A stretch of DNA of 64,000 nucleotides from contig NZ_JAASAE010000016.1 of NCBI RefSeq assembly GCF_012726205.1, positions 23,724-87,723 on the forward strand, in the 5' to 3' direction. The translations under genes were made by a program, and so were the position numbers. Below are positions 9,020-18,202 of this stretch, in pieces. Every line of letters starts with the position of its first letter. Position 1 is the first letter of the stretch. The notes under the pieces are model-generated. The model made no database searches and was not told the origin of the DNA. It saw only the letters and a program-made list of their open reading frames with translations. Source of the DNA: Rhodococcus sp. HNM0569. GTDB taxonomy: Bacteria > Actinomycetota > Actinomycetes > Mycobacteriales > Mycobacteriaceae.

Positions 9020-9696
9020 CAGATGTCCGTCTGGTCGTATCCGGTCAGGACCGTGACACGCTGGCCGGTGTTGATGTCGCTGAGTGCCGCGATGAGATCG
9101 GCCGGTTTCTTGCTCTTCTTCAGTTGCGCCGTGTAGTACAGCTCGTTGAGCGCACCGGAACGGACGGACTCGGTGGACACGAGTTCGTAGTCGGTGCAGT
9201 AGTCGATCATGATGTCCTCGACGAGATTGGTGTAGCCCGGCTCCGGCGGCACCTGCACCTTCACCACCTGGCGCTGCACGTCCAGCTTGAACCAGCTGAA
9301 CTTGTACATCAGCAGCAGCACGAGGCAGATCACAGCCGTCGCGACGATCGCGAGCAGGTAGAAACGGGTGCCCGTCGTCATACCGATGGCCATCACGAAG
9401 AAGATGAACCCGACATCGCGGGTTTCCTTGACGGCGTTGCGGAATCGGACCACCGACAGCGCACCGACGAGTGCGAACGCGCGGGCGATGTTGGAGCCGA
9501 CCACCAGCATGATGATCGACACGATCATGCCGACCATCACGAGGGTCTGCACGTACGACTGGCTGTACGAGACGTTCTTGTGCGTGTAGCGGTAGACCCA
9601 GCCGATGATCGCCGAGAGGACGAAGGACAGTACGAGCGAGGCCACGATATCGAACGTCGTGAACGTCCCACTGAGGTCTTGGATGTCGAGGTTCAT
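9019..9696 (-). CDS. DUF4956 membrane protein
   Basis: A 225-residue protein with four hydrophobic segments in its first 130 residues (about 15-37, 48-70, 72-92 and 108-130) and a soluble C-terminal domain ending in GYDQTDI. The loop ALVGALSVVRFRNAVKETRD between the membrane segments is the family hallmark. DUF4956 proteins have no proven activity but are consistently encoded between a VTC polyphosphate polymerase and a CotH protein, as here, so a shared membrane complex is a reasonable inference. The ATG start follows a 50-base gap from the polymerase gene, and the stop shares a base with the CotH start. Confidence 0.85.
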   Translation of the reverse strand: MNLDIQDLSGTFTTFDIVASLVLSFVLSAIIGWVYRYTHKNVSYSQSYVQTLVMVGMIVSIIMLVVGSNIARAFALVGALSVVRFRNAVKETRDVGFIFFVMAIGMTTGTRFYLLAIVATAVICLVLLLMYKFSWFKLDVQRQVVKVQVPPEPGYTNLVEDIMIDYCTDYELVSTESVRSGALNELYYTAQLKKSKKPADLIAALSDINTGQRVTVLTGYDQTDI

Positions 9697-9746
9697 GAGT
9701 TCCTGTATCTGGTTTCGGGGTATCCGGTTGTGGTGGAGCGCCGGGT

Positions 9747-10667
9747 TCAGCCGGCGAGCGACGAGTCGAAGACGCGCGAGTCGACTCGACCGTCGAAGTC
9801 CGCGGGGAGGACGAGTTCGGGAGCGCCTGTGCGTGAGCGCGGTGCGAGGCCGAATGCCTCGACGGACTGGCAGTACTTCGACACGCGGATCACCGACATG
9901 TTCAGGCGCGCCGTCAGATCCGTCGCCCAGTAGGGCACCCGCTCGTTCGCCTTGAGCTCGACGATCGCGAGTTTCGGCGGGATGATGTAGCGGTTCTCGG
10001 CGCCCGAGGCGAAGTGGAAGTCGCGGTCGCGGCCGTGCACCTTGTGGTCGATCGTCATGCGCAATCCCAGGTCCGAATCGCGGCCGACGAATGCCTCGCG
10101 CAGGTAGCCGGTGGTCACGATCGGGCGCAGGTCGAGGTTGCCCACGAGTGTCGTCACCTCGTTCACGAACCCACGCTGCGACGCGTCGTGCTCGATCTCT
10201 TCCCGGCCGTTGAGCCAACGCTGCGCGAGTCCGTACGGCATTGCGGTGCGGCGCTTCTGTGTCACGCGGTTGACGCGCTGCTTGATCTCGACCTGGACGG
10301 GGGTGTCGTCGGTGCACTCGGCAGGCGGGCCGTACAGCCGCAGCCGTACCTTGCGGCGAAACTTGAGGCCCTCGATCTTCTCCCAGTAGAAGCGCAGGTC
10401 CGCGGTGTCGTAGTACAGCGACGTCACGGGGTAGCCGCCGTGGGGCGAGAACGGATCGCTGTCCATGCGGGCCGTGAGTTCTTCACGCAGCTCCGGGACA
10501 CGCAACTCGTCGACCAGGTACTTGATCTCGTACCGGTTGAACGAGTGCAGCTTGCTCGCGGTCTGCTGGTACCCGGTGGGGCCGACCGGCGCGTCCTCGA
10601 CCCGGAGGTCGTCGGTTCCCACGCCGTCGCCGGACGCGGACGTGCGGAATCGGTCGAACATCCCCAT
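9747..10667 (-). CDS. VTC-domain polyphosphate polymerase
   Basis: A 306-residue tunnel-fold polymerase related to yeast Vtc4 catalytic domains, expected to make polyphosphate from nucleotide triphosphate at the inner face of the membrane. The basic and acidic residues of the tunnel are visible in NRYEIKYLVD (near residue 48), SLYYDT (near 84), KIEGLKFRRKVRLRLYG (near 100), VEIKQRVNRVTQKRR (near 125) and the C-terminal AIVELKANERVPYW. The first 45 residues are a poorly conserved leader. The ATG coding MGMFDRF is chosen because a GAGG element lies nine bases upstream. It is the first gene of the polymerase-DUF4956-CotH operon. Confidence 0.88.
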   Translation of the reverse strand: MGMFDRFRTSASGDGVGTDDLRVEDAPVGPTGYQQTASKLHSFNRYEIKYLVDELRVPELREELTARMDSDPFSPHGGYPVTSLYYDTADLRFYWEKIEGLKFRRKVRLRLYGPPAECTDDTPVQVEIKQRVNRVTQKRRTAMPYGLAQRWLNGREEIEHDASQRGFVNEVTTLVGNLDLRPIVTTGYLREAFVGRDSDLGLRMTIDHKVHGRDRDFHFASGAENRYIIPPKLAIVELKANERVPYWATDLTARLNMSVIRVSKYCQSVEAFGLAPRSRTGAPELVLPADFDGRVDSRVFDSSLAG

Positions 10668-10790
10668 ACATACCAGCCTCTTTCCCACACGCTGTGGCGG
10701 TCGAAATCGAACTTCACCAGTACAGCGGGCGGTACTCACGGGAACGTTGGGGAAAGCTGGCAGTTTCCTGGGAAGGCGTGGGCCGACCTG

Positions 10791-11777
10791 TCACACGCCC
10801 GCGAGTTCGGCGTCGGCCCGGCCGTGCTCGGACAGCGGCCGCAGGTGCGTGCACCGGCGGCGCAGCGCGATCAGGTGCCGTGCGTGTTCGTCGAGCGCCA
10901 GGTCCTCGGCCGACACCGGAATCCACGGCGGCACCGGAACCGGCGTGCCGTCGGGCCCGACGGCCGCGCACACCGCGAGGCAGTGCGTCGTGAGTTCGAG
11001 GGCGCCGGTGCACGGATCGCCCGCGCGGACGTGCACCGACACGTGCATGGTCTGTTTCCCGGTGTGGACGAGCCGCGCCGACACCTCGACGACGTGCCCG
11101 ATGTGGATCGGCCGGTAGAACCGCACGCCGCCCGCGTACACGCTGGTCGTGGGCGTCCCCGCCCACCCGGTCGCGCAGGCGTTCGCGGCCTCGTCGATCC
11201 ATCTCATCGCCGTGCCGCCGTGGACCTTGCCGCCCCAGTTGACGTCGGACGGCGACGCGAGGAAACGCATCGTGCATTCGGGTGCCGTGCCCGCCGACGA
11301 GTAGATCTGCTCGGCCATCGCCTGTTCGATGTCCTTGCGGAGGCCGATGCGGGTGATCGCGCGGTCCTGCTGGAAGCGGTCGACCGTGGACTGCGGCGTC
11401 CACGCGGGTACCGCCGCGGGTCTTCCGTCGGCCATCGAGATGAACACGACGAGGCACTCGCAACACTGCACGAACTCGCGGTCGACGGGATCGGCGGCAC
11501 GCACCTCGCAGTGGATGTGCATGCTGGTCGACCCGGTGTGCACGAGCCGCGTCTCCACCTCGACGAGCTGACCCGAGTGCACCGGGCGGTGGAAGCGGAC
11601 GTTGCCGACGTACGCGGTGACGCAGTACGTGCCGCTCCACCCCGTGGCCTGCGCGTACGCGGCCTTGTCGATCCATTCGAGGATGCGGCCCGAATGGACG
11701 GCGTCGTCGCCGAGCGAACCGACGTCGCCGGGGGCGGCGAGAAAGCGGAGCGTGGTGTGGCGCGGTCGTGCGGGCAC
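10791..11777 (-). CDS. Acyl-CoA thioesterase with two hotdog domains
   Basis: A 328-residue protein built of two tandem hotdog domains of the acyl-CoA hydrolase type. The first carries DDAVHSGRILEWIDKAAY (around residues 24-41) and the second the matching NWGGKVHGGTAMRWIDEAA (around residues 182-200), each with the active-site helix that normally positions an Asp or Asn. Both halves then show the VRFxRPxHxGxxVEV strand. It should hydrolyse acyl-CoA to free acid and CoA in the cytoplasm. The start is a GTG with AGGAGG just upstream. It is transcribed alone, ending about 120 bases from the VTC operon start. Confidence 0.88.
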   Translation of the reverse strand: MPARPRHTTLRFLAAPGDVGSLGDDAVHSGRILEWIDKAAYAQATGWSGTYCVTAYVGNVRFHRPVHSGQLVEVETRLVHTGSTSMHIHCEVRAADPVDREFVQCCECLVVFISMADGRPAAVPAWTPQSTVDRFQQDRAITRIGLRKDIEQAMAEQIYSSAGTAPECTMRFLASPSDVNWGGKVHGGTAMRWIDEAANACATGWAGTPTTSVYAGGVRFYRPIHIGHVVEVSARLVHTGKQTMHVSVHVRAGDPCTGALELTTHCLAVCAAVGPDGTPVPVPPWIPVSAEDLALDEHARHLIALRRRCTHLRPLSEHGRADAELAGV

Positions 11778-11897
11778 GGAACCTCCTGCTGCGGGAACGG
11801 GGCGACCACCGTGACGCTAGGCACAGAGCGTTTCCGGTCCGCTACGGCGATGTGAGGAACTGTTCTCCTTCGCGTCGTCGCGGGCGTGAGGGGCGTC

Positions 11898-13091
11898 TCA
11901 TGCCCGCGGCTCGTCGTCCCGAGTTTCCGCCTCCACCGCGTCTTCGGCGACCGCAAGCGGGCTGGCCGCCGGGGGGAGCAGCGGCTCCGGTTCGGGTTCA
12001 CGCATGTCGCTGACGAGGACGTTGGCCCAGCGTGTGGCCGGGTCGATGTCGAGGAGCATCGACTTCGCGAACAGTGTGAGCGGGATCGCGAGGATCGCGC
12101 CCAGCGGGCCGAGCACCCAGGACCAGAACACCAGCGCGAGGAAGGTCATCGTGACGGTGATCCCGACGGCGTCGCCGACGAACTTGGGCTGGATGATCGA
12201 CTGGATGACGAAGTTGATGACGCTGTAGACGACGATCACCCACACCATCAGCGACGGCCCGCCCTCGAGCAGCGCCAGCAGCGCGGGCGGGATGACGCCC
12301 AGCACGAAGCCGATGTTCGGGATGTAGTTGGTGATGAACGACAGCACCGCCCACGCGAGCGGAAGCGGAACACCCATGATCCACAGCGCCGTTCCGTCGA
12401 ACACCGCGACGATCAACCCGAATGTTGTCGACACCGTCAGGTACCGGCGGGTGCCGAGGGTGAAGGTGGTCAACGCGAACCGGATGTCGGGGCGGAGCCG
12501 GCCGATGATGTCGAGTTTGCGACCGATGTTCATGCCGTCGACCGCCATGAACAGCAGCAGCGCGAGGACGAACAGCAGATTGGACACGACCGACAGGATT
12601 CCGCGCAGTGCCGATTCGAGGAATGCCACCGCGTGCGCGAGGTCTACGTCCCGCAGGAGGTTCTGGATCTGGAAGTCGTTCACGCCCGCTGCGGCGAGCG
12701 ACGACCGCACGCCGGAAAGGAGGTCGTCGAAATCCTCGGCGTAGTCGGGAAGCACCGACGCGAGCTGGGCGGTCGTGACGACCAGCGCGACGACCAGGGC
12801 GAGCAGGAAGGTGTACACGGCGAGGACGGCGGCGAGCATGCCTGCCCACGTCGGCCAGCGCTTGCGAGCGGCCCACTCCTGGACGGGATGCATCGAGATG
12901 GTCAGCATCAACGCGAGGAATGTGGGTGCGACGATGCCCGCGAGGGATCGGATACCCGCGATCGTGACGACGGCCGCGGCGGCGGTCAGCAGCACGATCG
13001 AACCGCGGGGAATGGACCATGCGCGCCTTTCGGCCTGCCCCGACGCGGTCTCGGCGTCGTGTGGCACCGGGGTGTGGTCGGTGGATTCCAC
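11898..13091 (-). CDS. AI-2E family transporter (UPF0118)
   Basis: A 397-residue polytopic membrane protein of the AI-2E exporter superfamily, a broad family that also includes Na+/H+ antiporters and uncharacterised permeases. Hydrophobic segments occur at about residues 30-75, 85-115, 190-215, 245-345. The diagnostic C-terminal pattern FITNYIPNIGFVLGVIPPALLALLEGG and the IQPKFVGDAVGI block are clear. The start is a GTG preceded by GAGAGGAGC; a longer upstream reading adds 14 residues without a ribosome-binding site. It is divergent from the YihY-type gene across about 160 bases, which must hold both promoters. The transported substrate cannot be told from sequence. Confidence 0.88.
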   Translation of the reverse strand: MESTDHTPVPHDAETASGQAERRAWSIPRGSIVLLTAAAAVVTIAGIRSLAGIVAPTFLALMLTISMHPVQEWAARKRWPTWAGMLAAVLAVYTFLLALVVALVVTTAQLASVLPDYAEDFDDLLSGVRSSLAAAGVNDFQIQNLLRDVDLAHAVAFLESALRGILSVVSNLLFVLALLLFMAVDGMNIGRKLDIIGRLRPDIRFALTTFTLGTRRYLTVSTTFGLIVAVFDGTALWIMGVPLPLAWAVLSFITNYIPNIGFVLGVIPPALLALLEGGPSLMVWVIVVYSVINFVIQSIIQPKFVGDAVGITVTMTFLALVFWSWVLGPLGAILAIPLTLFAKSMLLDIDPATRWANVLVSDMREPEPEPLLPPAASPLAVAEDAVEAETRDDEPRA

Positions 13092-13248
13092 GGCCGGCTC
13101 CTCTCGTCGGGGTGCTGCCACGCCTGCGGCCACGACTCAGCTTCCCCCACGGTGTGTTTCGCCGCACCGGAAATCGAATACCGGGAATGCCGTGGTCCGC
13201 TCGCGTAACGTGCCCGGCACCAAGCAGGCTCGCGAGAGGACTTCGGAG

Positions 13249-14058
13249 ATGGCGTCGACGTCGGTTCGCCCACCGAGGTGGCGGGATCCGGCGAGGAAGC
13301 TGTTGCTTCGCTCGCGAGCGCATCCGCTCGGCCGCGCCTTCGTGCGCACCGTGCGGACCCTCGCGCGTATCGAACTGGTCGACCGCGCGACGACCCTTGC
13401 GGCGCAGATGTTCACGAGTGTGCTTCCGGTGCTGATGGTCGCCCGCACGATGCTCGATTCCACTCTGCTCGAGTCGACCGCTCTCGGCGCCAGCCTCCGG
13501 CACCGCTTCGGCATCGACACCACGGTCCTGCCGTTGCCGGACTTGCAGGACGGCACGCAGGCCGCAGCTTTCGGCATCGTCGGCGTCCTGATGGTCCTGA
13601 TCGGCGGCACGTCCTTCGCGCGTGCGCTCGGCCGGATGTACGGCAGGGTGTGGCGGACGACGAGCCCCGGGCTCGCCCACGCATGGCGTTGGTTCGCGGT
13701 GCTGTTCGTCGTCGCGGCGTCGACCGTGCTCATCGGTGCGGCGCAGCTGATCGCCGTTCCGGCGCTGCTGGTGGCGTGTCAGTGGTGCGTGTGGGCGTCC
13801 GCGTGGACGCTGTGTCCCTACCTGCTGGTGTCGGACCGGGTTCCCACCCGCGTCGTGCTGGGCACCGGCGCGCTGACCGCGACTCTGCTCAGTGCACTCG
13901 ACGGCGTGAGCCGGGTCGTGATGCCGAGCGTGATCGCCGAGTCGTCCGCCCACTTCGGGACGCTCGGCCTCGTCTTCACCGCGATCGGCTGGTTGTTCGC
14001 GGTCGCACTGGTCCTGGTCGTCGCGCCGGTGCTCGTGGAGGCCACGCTCAGGGCGTGA
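13249..14058 (+). CDS. YihY/BrkB family inner membrane protein
   Basis: A 269-residue integral membrane protein of the YihY/BrkB (formerly RNase BN) family, which has no settled biochemical role. Five or six hydrophobic segments are visible, including AAFGIVGVLMVLIGGTSFARALGRMYGRVW (about residues 105-130), the characteristic family segment. The ATG is preceded by AGAGGA at eight bases. Its last 11 bases overlap, tail to tail, the 3' end of the alkylsulfatase gene on the other strand, so the two are convergent with no terminator between them. Confidence 0.82.
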   Translation: MASTSVRPPRWRDPARKLLLRSRAHPLGRAFVRTVRTLARIELVDRATTLAAQMFTSVLPVLMVARTMLDSTLLESTALGASLRHRFGIDTTVLPLPDLQDGTQAAAFGIVGVLMVLIGGTSFARALGRMYGRVWRTTSPGLAHAWRWFAVLFVVAASTVLIGAAQLIAVPALLVACQWCVWASAWTLCPYLLVSDRVPTRVVLGTGALTATLLSALDGVSRVVMPSVIAESSAHFGTLGLVFTAIGWLFAVALVLVVAPVLVEATLRA

Positions 14059-15940
14059 CGATCGCGAAGTCCGGGTCGGGCCGGTCGAGGTGGGAGACCA
14101 GCTTCTCGAACGAACCCTGCGTGCCCTCCGCGAGGATCGTGCCGTCCGCGACGAGCGGACCCGGGTCGGCGCCGCCGAGAACGACGTCGATGAGCACCGG
14201 GCGGGTGAGCGTGATCGTGGTGTCCGGCGCCGGCAGCGAGCCGTCGGTGTCGAAGTGCACGAGCAGGCCGTTGCGCAGTTCGGTGCGGTGGAGGACGTTC
14301 TCGTCGGTGATGCGCCAGTCGATCGTGAGTTTTGCCGACCATGCTTTCGGCCCGTCGACCAGCAGTGCGACGGCGTCGAAGACCTGTTCGACGGTGAGTG
14401 CGCCCTGGATGTCGGGGGCTGCGGCGACCGTGGGGGTGCCGACTCCGCCGTGGCGGAGTTCGTACGCGCCCATCAGGAAGAAGTTGCGCCACGTGCCGTT
14501 CTCCGAGCCGTAGCCGAGTTGGTCGAGGGTGTCGGCCTGCAGTTCCCTCGCGTCGGTGTTGCCGGGGTCGGCGAAGATCACGTAGTCGAGTACCTGCGCG
14601 ACCCATCGGAAGTCGCCTTCGTCGAACGACTTTCTGGCCTTCTCGAGCACAGCGCCGGCACCGCCCATGAACTCGACGTGCCGTTTCGCCGACTCGACCG
14701 GTGTGTGCTCCCACAGCCGGGCAGGATTGCCGTCGAACCAGCCCATGTAGCGCTGATAGATCGCCTTCACGTTGTGGCTCACGCTGCCGTAGTAGCCGTG
14801 CGTGTGCCACACGTTCTCCACGGCGGGCGGCAGCTGGAAGGACTCGGCGATCTCGATGCCGGTCGCGCCCTTGTTGATTGCCCGCAGCGTCTGATCGTGC
14901 AGGTAGCCGTAGAGATCGCGCTGAACGGAGAGGAATTCGGTGAGCCGGTCGGTGTCCCATGTCGGCCAGTGGTGCGACGCGAACAGCACGTCGGACCGGC
15001 GGGCGTAGCGGTTGATCGACTCGGTGAGGTACTGCGACCACACGTGCGGATCGCGCACCAGCGCGCCGCGGAGGGTCAGCAGATTGTGCAGTGTGTGCGT
15101 GGCGTTCTCGGCCATGCACAGGGCCCGCAGGTCGGGGAAGTAGAAGTTCATCTCCGACGGTGCTTCGGTGCCGGGCGTGAGCTGGAACTCCACCACGACG
15201 CCGTCGACGGTTTCGGTCTGCCCCGTGTGGTCGACGTCGATGGTCGGTGGAATCAGCGTCGGCGTGCCGGTCGACGTCGTGGGCCCGAGCCCGGCGCCCA
15301 CCGCGCCGCGCGGACCGCGGGGCAGTGCAGCGCCGTACATGTAGGCGGCGCGCCTGCCCATCGCGGTGCCGGCGTAGACGTTCTCGGCGACCGCATGCTC
15401 GACGAACCCGGTGGGCGCGAGGACGGGGCACCGTCCGGCGGCGACGTCCTCCTCGGTGGTGACCCCCTTGACGCCGCCGAAGTGGTCGATGTGGCAATGC
15501 GAGTAGATGACTCCGGTGACCGGACGGTCGCCGCGATGCTTCCGGTACAACGCGAGCCCCGCTGCCGCCGTCTCGGCGGAGATCAGCGGGTCGATGACGA
15601 TGACGCCGGTGTCCCCTTCGACGAGTGTCATGTTCGACAAGTCGAGACCACGGATCTGGTAGATCCGGTCGGTGACCTCGAACAGACCTTGCCGCGCACA
15701 CAGTCGCGACTGTCGCCACAGGCTCGGGTTGACGGTGGGCGGGCACTGTTCGTCGAGGAAAGCGTACGAATCGCTGTCCCACACGACGTCGCCGTTCGCA
15801 TCCTTCACGATGCCGGGCTCGAGTGCGGCGACAAACCCGCGTTCGGAGTCCGCGAGGTCCTGCTCGTCGGAGAACGGCAGCGCCTTCACGGCATCGGCGT
15901 TCTGGGTCGAGATCTGCGTGCTGACGTCTGTGTCGGTCAT
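14048..15940 (-). CDS. Alkylsulfatase-like metallo-beta-lactamase protein (SdsA1 type)
   Basis: A 630-residue protein in the class III alkylsulfatase family, which uses two zinc ions to cleave primary alkyl sulfates to alcohol and sulfate. The metal-binding motif HCHIDHFGG is at about residues 148-156, and the family segments NPSLWRQSRL, ENATHTLHNLLTLRGA and NGTWRNFFLMGAYELR are present. A C-terminal SCP2-like lipid-binding domain of about 130 residues fits the length. There is no signal peptide, so it appears cytoplasmic. A paralogue lies about 4 kb away on the other strand. Real substrate is unknown and could be an endogenous sulfated lipid. Confidence 0.88.
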   Translation of the reverse strand: MTDTDVSTQISTQNADAVKALPFSDEQDLADSERGFVAALEPGIVKDANGDVVWDSDSYAFLDEQCPPTVNPSLWRQSRLCARQGLFEVTDRIYQIRGLDLSNMTLVEGDTGVIVIDPLISAETAAAGLALYRKHRGDRPVTGVIYSHCHIDHFGGVKGVTTEEDVAAGRCPVLAPTGFVEHAVAENVYAGTAMGRRAAYMYGAALPRGPRGAVGAGLGPTTSTGTPTLIPPTIDVDHTGQTETVDGVVVEFQLTPGTEAPSEMNFYFPDLRALCMAENATHTLHNLLTLRGALVRDPHVWSQYLTESINRYARRSDVLFASHHWPTWDTDRLTEFLSVQRDLYGYLHDQTLRAINKGATGIEIAESFQLPPAVENVWHTHGYYGSVSHNVKAIYQRYMGWFDGNPARLWEHTPVESAKRHVEFMGGAGAVLEKARKSFDEGDFRWVAQVLDYVIFADPGNTDARELQADTLDQLGYGSENGTWRNFFLMGAYELRHGGVGTPTVAAAPDIQGALTVEQVFDAVALLVDGPKAWSAKLTIDWRITDENVLHRTELRNGLLVHFDTDGSLPAPDTTITLTRPVLIDVVLGGADPGPLVADGTILAEGTQGSFEKLVSHLDRPDPDFAIVTP

Positions 15941-15991
15941 GAAAGTCCTTCTACTCGTGCGAAGAAGATGATCTCGAAATCTGCGAGACAG

Positions 15992-16438
15992 CTAGATCTC
16001 TCGGCTGTCCCAGGTCGCGATGGCCCAGATGACGACGATGTCGAGGGCGATGACGAGGATCGCCCACAGCGGGTAGTAGGGCAGCCACAGGAAGTTCGCG
16101 ATGATCGACAGTCCGGCGAGGGTGACGGCCGCGATGCGCGCCCACGTTGCGCCGGTGAGCAGGGCGAACGCGGTGACGACGACGAGGGCGCCGACGATCA
16201 GGTGTACCCAGCCCCAGCCGGTGACGTCGAAGGCGTAGGTGTACTCGAGGCCGGTGACGAACAACTCGTCGGCGGCGATCGCGGCGATACCCTGCAGGAC
16301 CGAGATGACGCCCGCAACACCGAGAATGACGGCGGCAGCGACGGTGGTGCCCGCCGCGAAGCCCTGCTTCACCGGGCTGGACTCGGGTTGCGCCTCGTGC
16401 CGCGCTTCGTGCCGGGGCTGGTCGGAAGTGGTGCTCAT
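15992..16438 (-). CDS. Four-helix small membrane protein of unknown function (DUF7144-like)
   Basis: A 148-residue membrane protein with a charged, His/Glu-rich N-terminal tail of about 25 residues followed by four hydrophobic helices (about 27-50, 72-92, 98-117 and 120-140). Phrases such as GWGWVHLIVGALVV and WLPYYPLWAILVIALDI are typical of a widespread actinobacterial family with no known role. The ATG lies at a normal position and the interval upstream, about 160 bases, separates it from the GAP-family gene transcribed the same way. It does not overlap the alkylsulfatase gene and may be cotranscribed with it. Confidence 0.75.
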   Translation of the reverse strand: MSTTSDQPRHEARHEAQPESSPVKQGFAAGTTVAAAVILGVAGVISVLQGIAAIAADELFVTGLEYTYAFDVTGWGWVHLIVGALVVVTAFALLTGATWARIAAVTLAGLSIIANFLWLPYYPLWAILVIALDIVVIWAIATWDSREI

Positions 16439-16601
16439 CGTGGCGTCCTTTCGGGTGGTCCGGATGTCGTGCGTCTTGTGACTACGGTTGTGACGCCGTT
16501 GAATTCGTCTCGAAAGGCGAGATCATGCAGGTATTCTGACAGCGCCGAGTGTGCCGCGTGCGGCTTTCGGCGAATCCGCCGTGCGATCTTCGTCCCCCGC
16601 C

Positions 16602-17258
16602 TCAGCTCGTGAGGTCGACGACACCGCGGATCGTGAACAGCAACCCGAATCCGAAGAGAACGGACAGCGTGAGGGCGTGGCCGTGCGCGAGCATCCACGT
16701 CTGCACCCTGTGCAGGAAGGCTTGGCCGCGGCCGCCCGTCACGACGACGAGGCCGACCGGAATCAGCAGATCCGCGACCGCGGCGACGAGCAGGACGAGT
16801 GTCGCGAGCAGCGCTCCGAACACCGAGGTGTCGGCCGCCGCCACCGTGCTCACCGCGGAAGCCATGATGAAGATGTTCGGATTGAAGACGCCCAGTGCGC
16901 CGCCGATCAGCAGGGCTCGTCGCGGGCCGACGTCGTCGGAGTCGAGGAGCCCGGGGCGACCACCCGCCGCAGGCCGCCGCGTCGCCGTCCAGATGCCGAT
17001 GAGCAGCAACAGGATGCCGACCACGAGGCCGACACCGTGCGATGTCTCGGGTGTCGTGGACTCGGGATCGCCTGCGCCGCCGAGCAAGGCGGCGACGACG
17101 ATCATGACGTACACGGTCATGAAGCCCGACGTGAACGCGAGCGCATTGCGGATCGGCGCCGCCGACTGCAACAGGATGATCGAGCCGACAACGGCCCCGG
17201 GCGTGACGAGCAGCCCGACGATCTCTGGTGCGAGATCGAGGAGAAGGGAACTCGTCAC
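16602..17258 (-). CDS. GAP/Sap-family membrane protein
   Basis: A 218-residue polytopic membrane protein of the Sap (sulfolipid-1-addressing) family, whose mycobacterial members help export sulfated or peptidoglycolipids. Six hydrophobic stretches can be counted, with the conserved GGALGVFNPNIFIMASAVSTVA block around residues 106-127. The start is a GTG overlapping the stop of the LapA-like gene upstream, so the two are coupled. A second family member lies about 6.5 kb away on the other strand beside a SulP gene. Which lipid or solute is moved is not visible from sequence. Confidence 0.8.
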   Translation of the reverse strand: MTSSLLLDLAPEIVGLLVTPGAVVGSIILLQSAAPIRNALAFTSGFMTVYVMIVVAALLGGAGDPESTTPETSHGVGLVVGILLLLIGIWTATRRPAAGGRPGLLDSDDVGPRRALLIGGALGVFNPNIFIMASAVSTVAAADTSVFGALLATLVLLVAAVADLLIPVGLVVVTGGRGQAFLHRVQTWMLAHGHALTLSVLFGFGLLFTIRGVVDLTS

Positions 17259-17521
17259 CCTCGACGGCCCCGGCGCCACCTGACGAGGACGCCTGCGAGC
17301 CAGCCGGCGACGAACATCACCAGCAGCACGAGCCACATCGGGGAGCCGACCTCGATCTGCAAGAGGTGGATCGTCACACGGTCGCGATTCTGCAGCACGA
17401 AGACCAGCGCGAGGACGGTGACGACGAGCGCGACCCACTGCGCGACCGACACTCGCGAGAGCCAAGAGGTTTTCGAACGGGCCGGCTCGGTGGGCGAGTG
17501 GCCTGTGGTGGACTCGGACAT
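17255..17521 (-). CDS. LapA (DUF1049) domain small membrane protein
   Basis: An 88-residue protein with a polar N-terminus and two hydrophobic segments (about residues 26-45 and 61-79) separated by LQNRDRVTIHLLQIEVGSP. That pattern, ending in a short arginine-rich cytoplasmic tail, is the LapA or DUF1049 domain, whose E. coli namesake helps assemble lipopolysaccharide. In a mycolate-containing actinobacterium that role cannot apply, so only membrane localisation is supported. It overlaps the GAP-family gene by four bases. The 188 bases to the divergent DUF1269 gene must contain both promoters. Confidence 0.8.
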   Translation of the reverse strand: MSESTTGHSPTEPARSKTSWLSRVSVAQWVALVVTVLALVFVLQNRDRVTIHLLQIEVGSPMWLVLLVMFVAGWLAGVLVRWRRGRRG

Positions 17522-17709
17522 CGTGCGTCCCTTCGCCGAGAGATACCTGCCCGGACTGTAACTCTGCGACCGCGCCGGGATGCCGGAACGCGCAAACCTG
17601 TCGCACCGTCGTGCTGCAGTCTCGGTCGTTCGCCCTTGCGTCCGGCCTGCGAGTGAGATGCTGGCGGGCATACGCAGGCGGGAGTGCACGACAAGAAAGG
17701 GAACACCCG

Positions 17710-18198
17710 ATGGCGGGAACACTGACCGTGTGGAAGTTCCCCACGGCGAGCGGTGCGGACACCGCCGTGGCGACACTCGAAGACCTGCAGAAGCATCGGC
17801 TCATCACGGTGCACGATGCCGCGGTGGTCAGCTGGCCGGCCGACGCCAAGAAGCCGAAGACCCGCCAATTGCACAGCCTGGCCGGGGCGGGTGCACTGGG
17901 CGGTGCATTCTGGGGCCTGCTTTTCGGCTTCGTGTTCTTCGTTCCGTTGATCGGCGCCGCGGTCGGTGCCGGAATCGGGGCGGTCACCGGCGCACTCACC
18001 GACGTCGGCATCGACGACGACTTCATCGACGGGCTGAAGGAGAAGATCACTCCGGGCACGTCGGCACTGTTCGTGCTCACGTCCGATGCGACACTCGACC
18101 GGGTGCACGAGGAGTTCCACGGGCAGAGTCTCGAACTGATCACCACCAACCTTTCGCATGACGAGGAAGCCCGGCTACGCGACGTGTTCTCGGAGTGA
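17710..18198 (+). CDS. DUF1269 domain protein
   Basis: A 162-residue protein with a soluble N-terminal part and a glycine-rich hydrophobic hairpin in the middle (LAGAGALGGAFWGLLFGFVFFVPLI, about residues 59-83), followed by a glycine-zipper run GAAVGAGIGAVTGAL and an acidic helix. This is the DUF1269 architecture, often met in actinobacteria as a stress-associated membrane protein of unknown role. The ATG is preceded by AAGAAAGGGAACACCCG. It ends five bases before the GTG of the SulP gene, so both are probably on one transcript. Confidence 0.78.
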   Translation: MAGTLTVWKFPTASGADTAVATLEDLQKHRLITVHDAAVVSWPADAKKPKTRQLHSLAGAGALGGAFWGLLFGFVFFVPLIGAAVGAGIGAVTGALTDVGIDDDFIDGLKEKITPGTSALFVLTSDATLDRVHEEFHGQSLELITTNLSHDEEARLRDVFSE

Positions 18199-18202
18199 CG
18201 GC

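Noticed and set aside
11998..13953. A 651-residue minus-strand reading frame across the AI-2E and YihY genes
   Set aside because: Arginine- and histidine-rich shadow of real genes in GC-rich DNA; no domain, and both overlapped genes have clear family matches.
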